Positions 33,640 through 42,674 of a stretch of DNA of 64,000 nt are shown piece after piece. The DNA comes from Algibacter pacificus (GTDB taxonomy: Bacteria; Bacteroidota; Bacteroidia; Flavobacteriales; Flavobacteriaceae), in assembly GCF_008033385.1 (NCBI RefSeq), contig NZ_VOGY01000006.1:1-64000 (forward strand). The letters are read 5' to 3'. The position numbers and the translations under genes were made by a program. The notes beneath the pieces were generated by a model, which saw only the letters and a program-made list of their open reading frames with translations, made no database searches and was not told the origin of the DNA. The first letter of the stretch is position 1; every line of letters begins with the position of its first letter.

Positions 33640-35016
33640 TTAATTTAATTGAGGGATAACTGTTAAGTTTTCTCGGTTTCCAAATTTAGGAACACCTCTA
33701 TATCTACCTAAAAGATAGTCTCGTCTCACTTCTTTGTCAAATCTAATACTGTAATCCTCTAATGAATGTAATCTACTTGCTCCCATGTTATCTTTAACAA
33801 CAAACCAAATTTCATCTTTTCGTAGCAATTTTTGAGTCAAAAGTGTTGATTCGTGGCTGGCAACAATAAACTGACTATTAACATCGTTGCATTTAGAGAG
33901 GAAGAAGTCAAATAAGTCGTATATTAAATTAGGGTGTAAACTTCTTTCCATTTCGTCAATTACAAAGACATTATCCCCTTTGAAAAAATCAATTATTAGT
34001 GGGATTAAATCCATGATTCTTCTAGTACCATCTGATTCATCTCTTAAATCGAATAGTTCATAACCACCTCCTTCAATTTTATGTTTTGTTTTCAAAAGTT
34101 GAGCCCTTAACGTTCTGTCTTTAAGTATAGAAATAACATAGTATTTATCATCTTGTATATTAGAAATAAAAGCATTAGTTTTTTCTGATTTATCTCCCAG
34201 TAAATCATTTTCGATATCTTTTAAGATTTCACTTGGAATATCAATTTTCTCAATATCTACTTCTTTAAATTCTATTCCATCAATACCTGTGTCAAAATAC
34301 CCAAGCATTTCAGTAAATACTTTGTTTAAATCCGTGTCTTCTAGTAGTTCAAACTTTTTGCCTACATTTTTAGAATTCGGATAAATAACTGTCAATGCAT
34401 TTTGAAACCAATCTATAACATTGATAAGGTCGTCAATATTTGAAACATTTTCCTTTACTTTTCGTGTTCTTATTTCAGATAAAAAAAGTTGGTTTTTTTG
34501 AGTTCCTTTTGCTGTGAATTCTAAAAATTGTTTTTCTTCGTTTTTTTTGTTTTTGCTAAGTATTGCGTCTAGGTCAAATTCTTTTGATCTATTTTTATCT
34601 CTTGTGAAAATCTTTTTTTCAGATTTTTTAGATATTTCAAAAAGCCATTCTTCTATTATTTCCTTAGAATTGAAAACAAATCCATAAGCATAATTTTTGT
34701 TCTTATGTTGAATCTCGTATTCAATTCTAGAGTTTTGTTTTAATAGCGATTTATCTAATTTGAAGCTGCTAAACTTTATAGGTTGCTCTGCCTTGTTTCC
34801 TTTTAAAATCAACTCTTTTCCAAACTCGATAGCTTTAATTAAATTCGATTTTCCAGATGCATTTGCACCATAAACTACTGCTGTTTTAAGAGCCGAAGTT
34901 CCTTTTATAGATTTAGATTTATGGTGTGATTTTAGAGTTCCCCTCCCAGGGATAAGTGAAAAAACTTCTCTGTCTTTAAATGATAAAAAATTCTCAACTG
35001 TAAATCTTATTAGCAT
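33640..35016 (-). CDS. RloA-like AAA/ABC-type ATPase (AbiL-like first component)
   Basis: This 458-residue SMC/ABC-like ATPase belongs to the AAA_15/AAA_21 group. The N-terminus LIRFTVENFLSFKD is the family strand. The Walker A is GANASGKS (50-57), the signature-like segment is DESDGTRR (326-333), Walker B is FVIDEME (351-357) and the switch histidine is in VASHEST (H388). All catalytic residues are present. In two-gene systems of this kind the ATPase senses infection and controls a TOPRIM partner, here the RloB-like protein 2 bp downstream. Next to it lie the orphan antitoxin and toxin relic, so this is a small accessory island. Confidence 0.87.
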   Translation of the reverse strand: MLIRFTVENFLSFKDREVFSLIPGRGTLKSHHKSKSIKGTSALKTAVVYGANASGKSNLIKAIEFGKELILKGNKAEQPIKFSSFKLDKSLLKQNSRIEYEIQHKNKNYAYGFVFNSKEIIEEWLFEISKKSEKKIFTRDKNRSKEFDLDAILSKNKKNEEKQFLEFTAKGTQKNQLFLSEIRTRKVKENVSNIDDLINVIDWFQNALTVIYPNSKNVGKKFELLEDTDLNKVFTEMLGYFDTGIDGIEFKEVDIEKIDIPSEILKDIENDLLGDKSEKTNAFISNIQDDKYYVISILKDRTLRAQLLKTKHKIEGGGYELFDLRDESDGTRRIMDLIPLIIDFFKGDNVFVIDEMERSLHPNLIYDLFDFFLSKCNDVNSQFIVASHESTLLTQKLLRKDEIWFVVKDNMGASRLHSLEDYSIRFDKEVRRDYLLGRYRGVPKFGNRENLTVIPQLN

Positions 35017-35209
35017 AATTTTTATTGTTATTGATGCAAATGTAGTGAAAAAATCACATTTTGATGATTTTTAAGAGATTAGATTACCAACAGATATCAA
35101 ACCATTTCAATACCCAATCTCAAACGAAAGTAGCTAAAAACTTTCATAAAACAACAACAAACCCAAACGAAAATCCATCAATACGACCAACTTAACCCAA
35201 CCAATATTA

Positions 35210-35237
35210 TGTGATTTCTCCTAAGGTCGAAATGACA
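35210..35237. repeat. Solo half-site of the tandem inverted-repeat family
   Basis: 28 bases from TGTGATTTCTCCT to TCGAAATGACA match the right arm of the array at 45573-46059, with two differences. There is no matching left arm nearby. It lies between the ATPase gene and the M48 protease gene. Confidence 0.65.
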
Positions 35238-35254
35238 AAAAAAAAAGAAGTGGT

Positions 35255-36487
35255 TTACTTTCTTAAATTTCCAATACGCTGTAGAAGTGTAGGGTGCGAG
35301 TAATGCATAAAAACATAAGCTTTATGCGGTGTTAAATTACTTAAGCTATTTTTAGAAAGCTTTTTTAACGAGCTAATTAAAGGTTCCGCTTTATAGGTGT
35401 TTTTAGCGTAATCATCGGCTTGGTATTCAAAGGCTCTCGAAAACATGTTCATGATTAAACCGGTAATTTCCGAAATAGGAGCGTAGAGCATACCGAAAGC
35501 AATTAATCCAATATGGAAACTTGGAATTTGCACACCCAAAGCTTGTGATAGCATGGGATTAGAAATAAAAAGTGATAATATAAAAAGCGTTAATCCGGTT
35601 AGTAAAATAGACATAACCAAATTAAAAATAATATGTTTCTTTTTGTAGTGGCCAACTTCGTGGGCAAGTACGGCAACAATTTCTTCTTCGTCTAAATCGT
35701 TAATTAAGGTATCGTAAAGGGTTACGCGTTTTTCACTTCCAAAACCAGAAAAATAGGCATTGGCTTTTGTGCTGCGTTTAGAGCCATCGATTACAAATAT
35801 TTTATCGAGTTTAAAACCCACGGTATTGGCATACGCCGATATTTTATCGCGTAAACTTCCAGCTTCCAACGGACTTTGCTTATTAAAAAGAGGAACAATA
35901 AGTTTGGCGTAAAACATATTCATAAACAAACTAAAAACTGCGACCAAGGTCCAAGCATACAACCAAAAGCTGTCGCCTGTAACTTGATAAAACCAAATAA
36001 TTAAAGCGAGAATACCACCGCCCACAATACCCATCATAAACCAACCTTTTAGTTTATCTAAAACAAAAGTTTTAAGCGTGGTTTTATTAAATCCGAATTG
36101 CTCTTCAATAACAAAAGTGCTGTAATAAGAAAAAGGCGTGGTTAAAATATCGCTGCCAATCATAATTATTCCGAAGAAAATTAAGGCAATTCCTATAGGG
36201 TTTTCGGTGTAGCTTCGGGCTATATTATCTACAAATTCAAAACCATCGAACCATAAAAAGCCTAAAGTTAAAAGCACCGAAAAAGTAGAAGTAAGTACCC
36301 CGAATTTATAATTCGTTGCTTTGTATTGTTGCGATTTTTTATATTCCGCCGAATCATAAACATCTTGTAATTCTTCAGGAAGAGCATCATTAAAGTGTTT
36401 CGCATTTAAAGCATCCAAAATTTGGTCTACTATAAAATTGATGATAATTATGGCGATTATAATATAAAAAAGAAGCGTTGCGGTCAT
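35255..36487 (-). CDS. M48 family metallopeptidase (Ste24/CAAX protease-like)
   Basis: This 410-residue multi-pass membrane zinc protease has the catalytic HEVGH in VAVLAHEVGHYKKKHI (about 276-291) and the third-ligand region AFEYQADDYA at about 350-359. The N-terminal half has four or five membrane helices, and the domain YDTLINDLDEEEIVAVLAHE is typical of Ste24-type proteases, so the likely activity is membrane-protein quality control or processing. It forms a unit with the methyltransferase gene upstream on the same strand (55 bp). Confidence 0.92.
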   Translation of the reverse strand: MTATLLFYIIIAIIIINFIVDQILDALNAKHFNDALPEELQDVYDSAEYKKSQQYKATNYKFGVLTSTFSVLLTLGFLWFDGFEFVDNIARSYTENPIGIALIFFGIIMIGSDILTTPFSYYSTFVIEEQFGFNKTTLKTFVLDKLKGWFMMGIVGGGILALIIWFYQVTGDSFWLYAWTLVAVFSLFMNMFYAKLIVPLFNKQSPLEAGSLRDKISAYANTVGFKLDKIFVIDGSKRSTKANAYFSGFGSEKRVTLYDTLINDLDEEEIVAVLAHEVGHYKKKHIIFNLVMSILLTGLTLFILSLFISNPMLSQALGVQIPSFHIGLIAFGMLYAPISEITGLIMNMFSRAFEYQADDYAKNTYKAEPLISSLKKLSKNSLSNLTPHKAYVFMHYSHPTLLQRIGNLRK

Positions 36488-36542
36488 GTTGTATATTTGC
36501 TTTCAAGTCTAATAAATAGCTTGTTATTTTTGTAAAGTCGTT

Positions 36543-37337
36543 TTATTTAAAACCCCGTTGGCGTTTGGCTTCAAAAATAAGAATACCTGCAGCCACAGAA
36601 ACATTCATAGAATCTATTTCGCCTTGCATAGGGATGATAATATTTTGAGTGGAATTTACACGCCATTCATCACTTAAACCTGTTGCTTCGGTACCCACGA
36701 CGATAGCTGTGGCTTGGGTGAAATTTTGTTCGTGATAGGGGATTGCCGATTGTAAAATAGCACAATAAATAGAAATGTTTTTAGCTTTTAGAAATTCTAT
36801 AATTTCGCTAGTTGTTCCAGTGGCCACGTGGTTTGTAAATACACAACCTACGCTGGAACGAATAATATTGGGGTTGTATAAATCTGTTTTTGGGTTGGCA
36901 ATAATTACGGCATCCACGTTAGCCGCATCGGCCGTGCGCAGAATGGCGCCAATATTTCCCGGCTTTTCTGGGGCTTCAGCAACTAGAATTAACGGGTGTT
37001 CGGTTTTAAATTCTAAATTGTTAATGCTGTGGTTTTTCGGTTTGGCAACCGCAAGAATACCTTCCGTAGTTCCTCGGTAAGCTAGTTTTTCGTAAACTTC
37101 TTTAGAAAGTTTTATCAAGCTTTCGTTACCCGTGGCAAATTGGTTTAATTGATGTTCCGGAAATAATTCCGAATAAAATAAAATAGTATCTATTTGGTAA
37201 CCGCCTTTTAGAGCGAGTGCTATTTCTCGAATCCCTTCAATTAAAAAAAATCCCGATTTTTTACGTTCACGAGATTTATCTTTTAATTGGACGAGCTGTT
37301 TTATATAGGCATTTTGGGTGCTGGTAATTTCTTTCAT
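36543..37337 (-). CDS. SpoU/TrmH family RNA 2'-O-methyltransferase
   Basis: This SPOUT-class methyltransferase (about 264 residues) uses S-adenosylmethionine and a deep trefoil knot. The motifs are EKPGNIGAILRTADA (motif 1), VVGTEATGLSDEW (motif 2) and IPMQGEIDSMNVSVAAGILIFE (motif 3). An N-terminal RNA-binding domain (ITSTQNAYIKQLVQLKDKSRERKKSGFFLIEG) resembles the L30e-like substrate-binding domain. The exact RNA target is not readable. The frame extends to a TTG at 37352, but the ATG at 37337 or 37340 is the better start. Confidence 0.9.
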   Translation of the reverse strand: MKEITSTQNAYIKQLVQLKDKSRERKKSGFFLIEGIREIALALKGGYQIDTILFYSELFPEHQLNQFATGNESLIKLSKEVYEKLAYRGTTEGILAVAKPKNHSINNLEFKTEHPLILVAEAPEKPGNIGAILRTADAANVDAVIIANPKTDLYNPNIIRSSVGCVFTNHVATGTTSEIIEFLKAKNISIYCAILQSAIPYHEQNFTQATAIVVGTEATGLSDEWRVNSTQNIIIPMQGEIDSMNVSVAAGILIFEAKRQRGFK

Positions 37338-37393
37338 CATAATTGTTAACAAAAATAATTTAAATATTGTAATTACAAGTTGTTAATTCCGAC

Positions 37394-37423
37394 TTCATGG
37401 TAAATTAAAAAATTTACCATGAA
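37394..37423 (+). promoter_or_regulatory. Perfect hairpin burying the start codon of the DUF6503 gene
   Basis: 13-bp perfect arms TTCATGGTAAATT (37394-37406) and AATTTACCATGAA (37411-37423) flank an AAAA loop. The initiation ATG (37419-37421) is paired inside the stem. Translation control by structure, or a dimeric operator, are both possible. Confidence 0.6.
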
Positions 37424-38219
37424 ACATATTCTATTTTTATTGATTACTATTTCAATTTTTTCTTGTAAAAACGACCCGAAAAATCAGGTTGCAGAACCCG
37501 TAACTTCAGCCGTTGAAAAACAAGTAGCAAACACAAAAAGCTATCCGGAAGCTTTAGTGAAAGTTTTTGATGCTCACGGCGGTTTAGATTTGTGGAACAG
37601 CATGCAATCTTTAACATACACGCAGCCAAAAGAAACAGGTAACGATGTCACCATCACAAATTTAAAAAATAGAAAAATTTTAATCGATATGCCAAACCAC
37701 GCTATTGGGTATAATGGTAAAGATGTTTGGTTACAAAATAAAGGGGAAGCGCAGTATAAAGGAAAGCCAAAGTTTTTCTATAATTTAATGTTTTACTTTT
37801 ATAGTATGCCTTTTATTTTGGCGGACGATGGTATTAATTACGGAGAAGCTGCTCCATTGGAGTTTGAAGGTGTAAGTTATCCTGGAATTAAAATATCTTA
37901 TAATGATGGAGTAGGGGAATCATCGGGCGATGAGTATGTGTTGTATTATAATCCTGAAACGTATAAAATGGCATGGTTAGGCTATACGGTAACCTTCTTT
38001 TCAAAAGAAAAAAGTAAGGATTTACATTTTAGACGCTATCAAAATTGGCAAAACGTAAACGGTTTATTGTTGCCAAAAACCATGGCTGGTTATAATGCAG
38101 AAAACAATGTGCCAACCACCATGAAAAACGAAAGTGAATTTATAAATGTAAAATTATCTACCGAAAAACCAGATTCTACTTTGTTTGAAGTTCCAGAAGG
38201 TGTTACGGTTGTAGAATAA
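37419..38219 (+). CDS. DUF6503 family lipoprotein
   Basis: This 266-residue lipoprotein has signal peptide MKHILFLLITISIFSC with a lipobox cysteine at residue 16. The mature part begins with ALVKVFDAHGGLDLWNSMQSLTY and ends TLFEVPEGVTVVE, which are features of the DUF6503 family found in Bacteroidetes. It has a lipocalin/outer-membrane-lipoprotein-like beta-rich pattern. The function is unknown. It is convergent with the amidohydrolase gene and ends at a bidirectional terminator. Confidence 0.82.
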   Translation: MKHILFLLITISIFSCKNDPKNQVAEPVTSAVEKQVANTKSYPEALVKVFDAHGGLDLWNSMQSLTYTQPKETGNDVTITNLKNRKILIDMPNHAIGYNGKDVWLQNKGEAQYKGKPKFFYNLMFYFYSMPFILADDGINYGEAAPLEFEGVSYPGIKISYNDGVGESSGDEYVLYYNPETYKMAWLGYTVTFFSKEKSKDLHFRRYQNWQNVNGLLLPKTMAGYNAENNVPTTMKNESEFINVKLSTEKPDSTLFEVPEGVTVVE

Positions 38220-38243
38220 AAAATATATTTTAAACCTAATAAT

Positions 38244-38274
38244 AAAAAAGCAAGCTGAGAAGCTTGCTTTTTTT
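38244..38274. terminator. Bidirectional terminator between DUF6503 gene and amidohydrolase
   Basis: 13-bp perfect arms AAAAAAGCAAGCT (38244-38256) and complement (38261-38273) with a GAGA (GNRA) tetraloop and T-runs on both strands. Confidence 0.9.
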
Positions 38275-38281
38275 ATTGGTA

Positions 38282-39583
38282 TTAATTGGCTTGATACTTT
38301 TCGGAATAACGTTTCCATAATTCGGTTTGGTGTGTTTCCAAACTTATTAATCGGCCATCGATATAGGCATGCGAAATAATATTGGTACGCATATCTAAGG
38401 CGTCGCCCTCACTGATAAATAGGGTAGCACTTTTACCGGTTTCTAATGAACCATAACGGTCATCGATACCTAATATTTCTGCTGGATTTATTGTGATTAA
38501 TTGTAAGGCTTGTGCTTTAGTTAAGCCATGAGCTACCGTAGTTCCTGCATAAAAAGGAAGGTTTCTAGAGTTCATACGTTCCATTTGTCCATTGGCTTGT
38601 AATGCCACTTTTATACCTTTATCTACTAATAATTTTGCTGTTTTGTATGGTAAATCGTAATCATCGTCGGTTTGGTTTGGTCGTGAGTGTACTCTATTTA
38701 AAACAACAGGCACCTGGTTTGCTTTTAATAAGTCGGTAACCTTATAAGCCTCTTGACCTCCAACAATCACCATATGACTCACCTTATTCTTTTTTGAAAA
38801 ATTAACGGCATCAATAATGCCTTTTTCGTCATTTACATTAATGTATAGTTTTTTAGAACCATCAAAAAGGCCTTCTAAGGACTCATAAGGTAAATTGGTG
38901 ATCGACGGATTGGCTTTAGAATAGGCTTTAGCGTTATTAAAGTAATCTTCAATTTCTTTAATTTGGTTGGCATAAGCTTTATTCATTTTTAAACCCGGAT
39001 CTTCACCCAACCAACTGCGTCCTCTTGAAAAATTATTTGGCCAATTTATATGGATGCCATCATCAACTTTTACGGCAGCATCTTCCCAGTTCCAGGCATC
39101 AAATTGCACGACAGACGAGGTGCCTGAAATACGACCACCTTGCGGTGTGATTTGTCCCAATAAAACACCATTGGGTCTCATGGATTCTACCACTTTCGAT
39201 TCGGTATTATAAGCAATTAAACTTCTAATGTTTGGATTCCATGTCCCCATTTCGGAGTCGTCTTTACTTGCTTTTACAGCATCAATTTCAACTAAACCTA
39301 AAGTAGAATTTGCAATAATAAACCCAGGATAAATGTGTTTGCCTGTTGCATTAATTACCGTGCCCATGCGGGCAATTCTCATATTGGCACTTCCAACGAA
39401 AGTGATTTTGCCTCCATCAAACATAATAAGGGCATTTTCAATTACCTCACCGTTTCCTAAATGGGCTGTGGCACCTTCAATAGAAATGGCTTGGGTTTGT
39501 GCTTTGGCTGGTGTTTGTTGCGCATGTATTGATCCAAAAACGATAAGGCACGCGACTGTTATATATATCTTGAAATATTTCAT
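38282..39583 (-). CDS. Amidohydrolase-superfamily exported protein, metal site degenerate
   Basis: This 433-residue protein has a signal peptide (MKYFKIYITVACLIVFGSIHAQ). The fold is amidohydrolase-like: the typical beta-sandwich with MRIARMGTVINATGKHIYPGFI, and the C-terminal ALQLITINPAEILGIDDRYGSLETGKSATLFI that closes the sandwich. The HxH metal-binding pair expected after PGFIDxHxH is replaced by PGFIIANSTLG. It probably does not bind the usual zinc pair and may act as a non-catalytic partner of the larger homologue encoded 10 bp upstream. Confidence 0.88.
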   Translation of the reverse strand: MKYFKIYITVACLIVFGSIHAQQTPAKAQTQAISIEGATAHLGNGEVIENALIMFDGGKITFVGSANMRIARMGTVINATGKHIYPGFIIANSTLGLVEIDAVKASKDDSEMGTWNPNIRSLIAYNTESKVVESMRPNGVLLGQITPQGGRISGTSSVVQFDAWNWEDAAVKVDDGIHINWPNNFSRGRSWLGEDPGLKMNKAYANQIKEIEDYFNNAKAYSKANPSITNLPYESLEGLFDGSKKLYINVNDEKGIIDAVNFSKKNKVSHMVIVGGQEAYKVTDLLKANQVPVVLNRVHSRPNQTDDDYDLPYKTAKLLVDKGIKVALQANGQMERMNSRNLPFYAGTTVAHGLTKAQALQLITINPAEILGIDDRYGSLETGKSATLFISEGDALDMRTNIISHAYIDGRLISLETHQTELWKRYSEKYQAN

Positions 39584-39593
39584 TTTTTTAATT

Positions 39594-42575
39594 TTAATTA
39601 ATTTGAGTTTCTATATAATCGCAATGCATATCTACTTTTTCTTTTTTCTTAATAGGTTGCGTTTTTAAACCTTTGTTTTTAGCTTTCAGCATTTGATTGA
39701 TAAGGATGTTTTTTTCTTTTTTAATTTCTGCACGAATGTTTTGGTCGCGATCTAAATCAAAATAAGTGGCACCTTCAATAATTGTTTTTTCTGCTTTAGC
39801 ATAAATAGACATGGGATGGTCGGTCCATAAAACCACATCGGCATCTTTTCCTACTTTTATACTTCCCACGCGGTCATCAATATGTAATAATTTGGCAGGG
39901 TTTAAAGTGACAAACTTCCAAGCGTCTTCTTCGCTAATACCACCATATTTAACAGATTTTGCAGCTTCTTGATTTAAACGTCGAGACATTTCTGGATCGT
40001 CACTATTAATAGCCACCGTAACCCCTGCGTTATGCATAATGGCGGCATTGTAAGGAATGGCATCGTTAACCTCGTATTTGTAGGCCCACCAATCGCTAAA
40101 CGTGGAACCACCAACGCCGTGTTCTACCATTTTATCGGCTACTTTATAGCCTTCTAAAATGTGGGTAAATGTGTTGATTTTAAAGTCGAATTGTTCTGCA
40201 ACTTTCATCAACATATTAATTTCACTTTGAATATAAGAGTGACAAGAAATAAAACGTTCGCCATTCAAAATTTCAGAAAGCACCTCCATTTCAACATCTT
40301 TTCGATACGGTTTACCACTTTTTCTTAAAGCATCATATTCTTGTGCTCTAGTGAAATAATCGATATAAACTTGCTCGACACCCATTCTAGTTTGTGGAAA
40401 ACGCACACCATTGGAATGTCTGGTTTGCTTTACGTTTTCACCTAAAGCAAATTTGATAAACTTTGGGGAATCGTCATAAATTAAGTTGTCGGCAGATTCT
40501 CCCCATTTTAATTTTATAATAGCCGAACGACCACCAATTGGATTTGCAGAACCGTGCAATACTTGGATAGACGTTACACCACCGGCAAGATTGCGATAAA
40601 TGCCAATATCTTCATTATTGAGTACGTCTTCGATAGTTACTTCTGCTGATGAATTTTGTCCACCTTCATTAACCGAAGCTGTTGCAATATGAGAATGTTC
40701 GTCTATAATTCCTGCGGTTAAATGCTTTCCTGTAGCATCAATAATTTCAGCATGCCCTTCGGAAAGGTTTGTGCCTATTTTTGCTATTTTTCCATTTTTA
40801 ATAAGGACGTCTGTATTTTTTAAAACACCATCTGCTTCACTCGTCCAAACTGTGGCATTTTTAAAAAGAATGGTTTCTTTTTTTGGAAGTGTTTTAAACC
40901 CATAAGCCGTATTCGGGTAGGTTACAGCAGCTATGTCGTTTAAAGTATCGTCTTCCTTTTTTTCTTTTTCTTCGGAATCGTCTTCGACTTGATCTCTTTT
41001 TTTAGCTGAAAAAGGTGTTTCGCTGCCATTTGGTAAAATGGCTTTTCCTTTTAATAAATCATCGTTTTCAACATGAGCTACAATACGAATAAATTCTTTA
41101 GAAAGCGAGTCTGCTGTGGTCATAGAAACTTGTATCCAGCCATCGCTATAGCTCATTTTAGAACCTAGAGTTTTATTGTTGCTTGTAATTTTAGATTTTA
41201 GTTTTTTAATATCACCTTCAATGGACATTTTGTAAGTGTCATCGGCTATGCTAAACTCATAATCTCCATTAATAGATTTAGTATGCATGTTGGTAATCAC
41301 GTTCTGTTGGCCTTGCACCCAATTTTCATAAAGTTTAGTTTTCTTCTCAAAAATATCGCCAGAAGTAATTAAAAAATTGGCATAAGTTCCATTATTTAGG
41401 GTTCCTATTTTATCAGCTTCTCCTAATAATTGAGCAGGAATACTTGTTAAAGCTTCTAGTGCTTTGTCTTTAGAAAGTCCGTATTTAATAGCTTCCATTA
41501 ATTTCTCTTTAAAATCTGTTGGCGATTTTAATAGATGTGTGGTTAATGCAAAATTGATGTTATTATCGGCTAAAACCTTAGGATTCGTAGGTTCTTGATT
41601 CCAAGCGCGCATGTCACTAAGTTCCAAAGCGCTTGTTAAAAAACTATTTTCAACATCATAAGCATCTTGAAAATTTATAGGTAATATTAATGAGGCATTC
41701 GTGTTTTTAATGTCATCAATACGTTCATATTCATCACCGCCACCCAAAATAACATATTGAATACCAAATTGATCTCCAATTTTGTCGGCTCTAAGAATAT
41801 TGGTTTTATCACCTGCTTCAAAAATTTGAACTAAACCTTCATTTTTGTTTAAAGCTTCAATAGATAAATCTTTGGTTTTGCTCAGTCCTTTTTTATACCA
41901 AGCGGCATCGTTATACAACTGGCGCAGTAAAGCGATACTGCCCATAATAGAATTTGGATAGGCTTGTCTCGATAAAGCGCTTCTGCTAAAAGAAAGGTAT
42001 TGTGCCGAATTTTCTTTAAGAATCCGTGTTTCGTTACCATTCTTATTATTTAAAGCCACAAGTGTACCGGTGCCACGATGAATACCGTCTTGAATATGGG
42101 TACTCACTACGCCAAAACCAGCGTCCAATAATGCTTTAGCTTTTTTAGAGTCGTATTTAAATTTAGAAAGCGCCTCATTTTCAGGCATCACATGGTCGTT
42201 CCAATAATATCCTGTTCTACTGGCATCGTATTGTGGTGTCTGACCTCTGTTTCCGCCAGCGCTTTTTGGTTTTTCAATGCCAAAATCAGAGTACATATCA
42301 ATAAAAGAAGGATAAATACTTTTACCTTCTAGGTTAATAATTTTTGTGTTTTTAGGGATTTTAACATCCGTTCCAGTTGCTAATACTTTGCCGTCTTTTA
42401 TTAACAGAATACCATTGTTAATAGTGTTGTCGCTGGAAACGTGAATTTTAGCATGTGTAAATGCCGTGTAATTGGTGTTTGTGGTTTTTACACCATCATT
42501 TTTTGGGAAATAATCTTGAGCAAATAGGGAGCTGCAACAAAAGAAGCTCAAGATTCCAATACATTTTTTAATCAT
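39594..42575 (-). CDS. Large two-domain amidohydrolase family protein, exported
   Basis: This 993-residue exported protein (signal peptide about 1-20) contains two amidohydrolase-like halves. The first (about 40-430) ends its metal strand with YPSFIDMYSDFG and lacks HxH. The second (about 565-985) has an intact HxH in IIDEHSHIAT (H627, H629) and a late metal ligand region INSDDPE, and closes with LNPAKLLHIDDRVGSIKVGKDADVVLW. A charged linker at about 520-545 separates them. Members of this Bacteroidetes family resemble imidazolonepropionase/dipeptidase-type enzymes. The substrate is unknown. It is the first gene of a two-gene operon with its smaller paralogue. Confidence 0.9.
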   Translation of the reverse strand: MIKKCIGILSFFCCSSLFAQDYFPKNDGVKTTNTNYTAFTHAKIHVSSDNTINNGILLIKDGKVLATGTDVKIPKNTKIINLEGKSIYPSFIDMYSDFGIEKPKSAGGNRGQTPQYDASRTGYYWNDHVMPENEALSKFKYDSKKAKALLDAGFGVVSTHIQDGIHRGTGTLVALNNKNGNETRILKENSAQYLSFSRSALSRQAYPNSIMGSIALLRQLYNDAAWYKKGLSKTKDLSIEALNKNEGLVQIFEAGDKTNILRADKIGDQFGIQYVILGGGDEYERIDDIKNTNASLILPINFQDAYDVENSFLTSALELSDMRAWNQEPTNPKVLADNNINFALTTHLLKSPTDFKEKLMEAIKYGLSKDKALEALTSIPAQLLGEADKIGTLNNGTYANFLITSGDIFEKKTKLYENWVQGQQNVITNMHTKSINGDYEFSIADDTYKMSIEGDIKKLKSKITSNNKTLGSKMSYSDGWIQVSMTTADSLSKEFIRIVAHVENDDLLKGKAILPNGSETPFSAKKRDQVEDDSEEKEKKEDDTLNDIAAVTYPNTAYGFKTLPKKETILFKNATVWTSEADGVLKNTDVLIKNGKIAKIGTNLSEGHAEIIDATGKHLTAGIIDEHSHIATASVNEGGQNSSAEVTIEDVLNNEDIGIYRNLAGGVTSIQVLHGSANPIGGRSAIIKLKWGESADNLIYDDSPKFIKFALGENVKQTRHSNGVRFPQTRMGVEQVYIDYFTRAQEYDALRKSGKPYRKDVEMEVLSEILNGERFISCHSYIQSEINMLMKVAEQFDFKINTFTHILEGYKVADKMVEHGVGGSTFSDWWAYKYEVNDAIPYNAAIMHNAGVTVAINSDDPEMSRRLNQEAAKSVKYGGISEEDAWKFVTLNPAKLLHIDDRVGSIKVGKDADVVLWTDHPMSIYAKAEKTIIEGATYFDLDRDQNIRAEIKKEKNILINQMLKAKNKGLKTQPIKKKEKVDMHCDYIETQIN

Positions 42576-42674
42576 AGTTAATAAGGGGTTAGTTTTTAGC
42601 TAAAAATAAGAATATCTATTAAGAACCCGAGGTGTTTTATATATAAAGTTGAAATGTTTAGTAATTTCTCATTT

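Noticed and set aside
35017-35254. Full insertion sequence or att site next to the RloAB pair
   Set aside because: No transposase, no terminal inverted repeats and no target duplication are visible; only a solo repeat arm.
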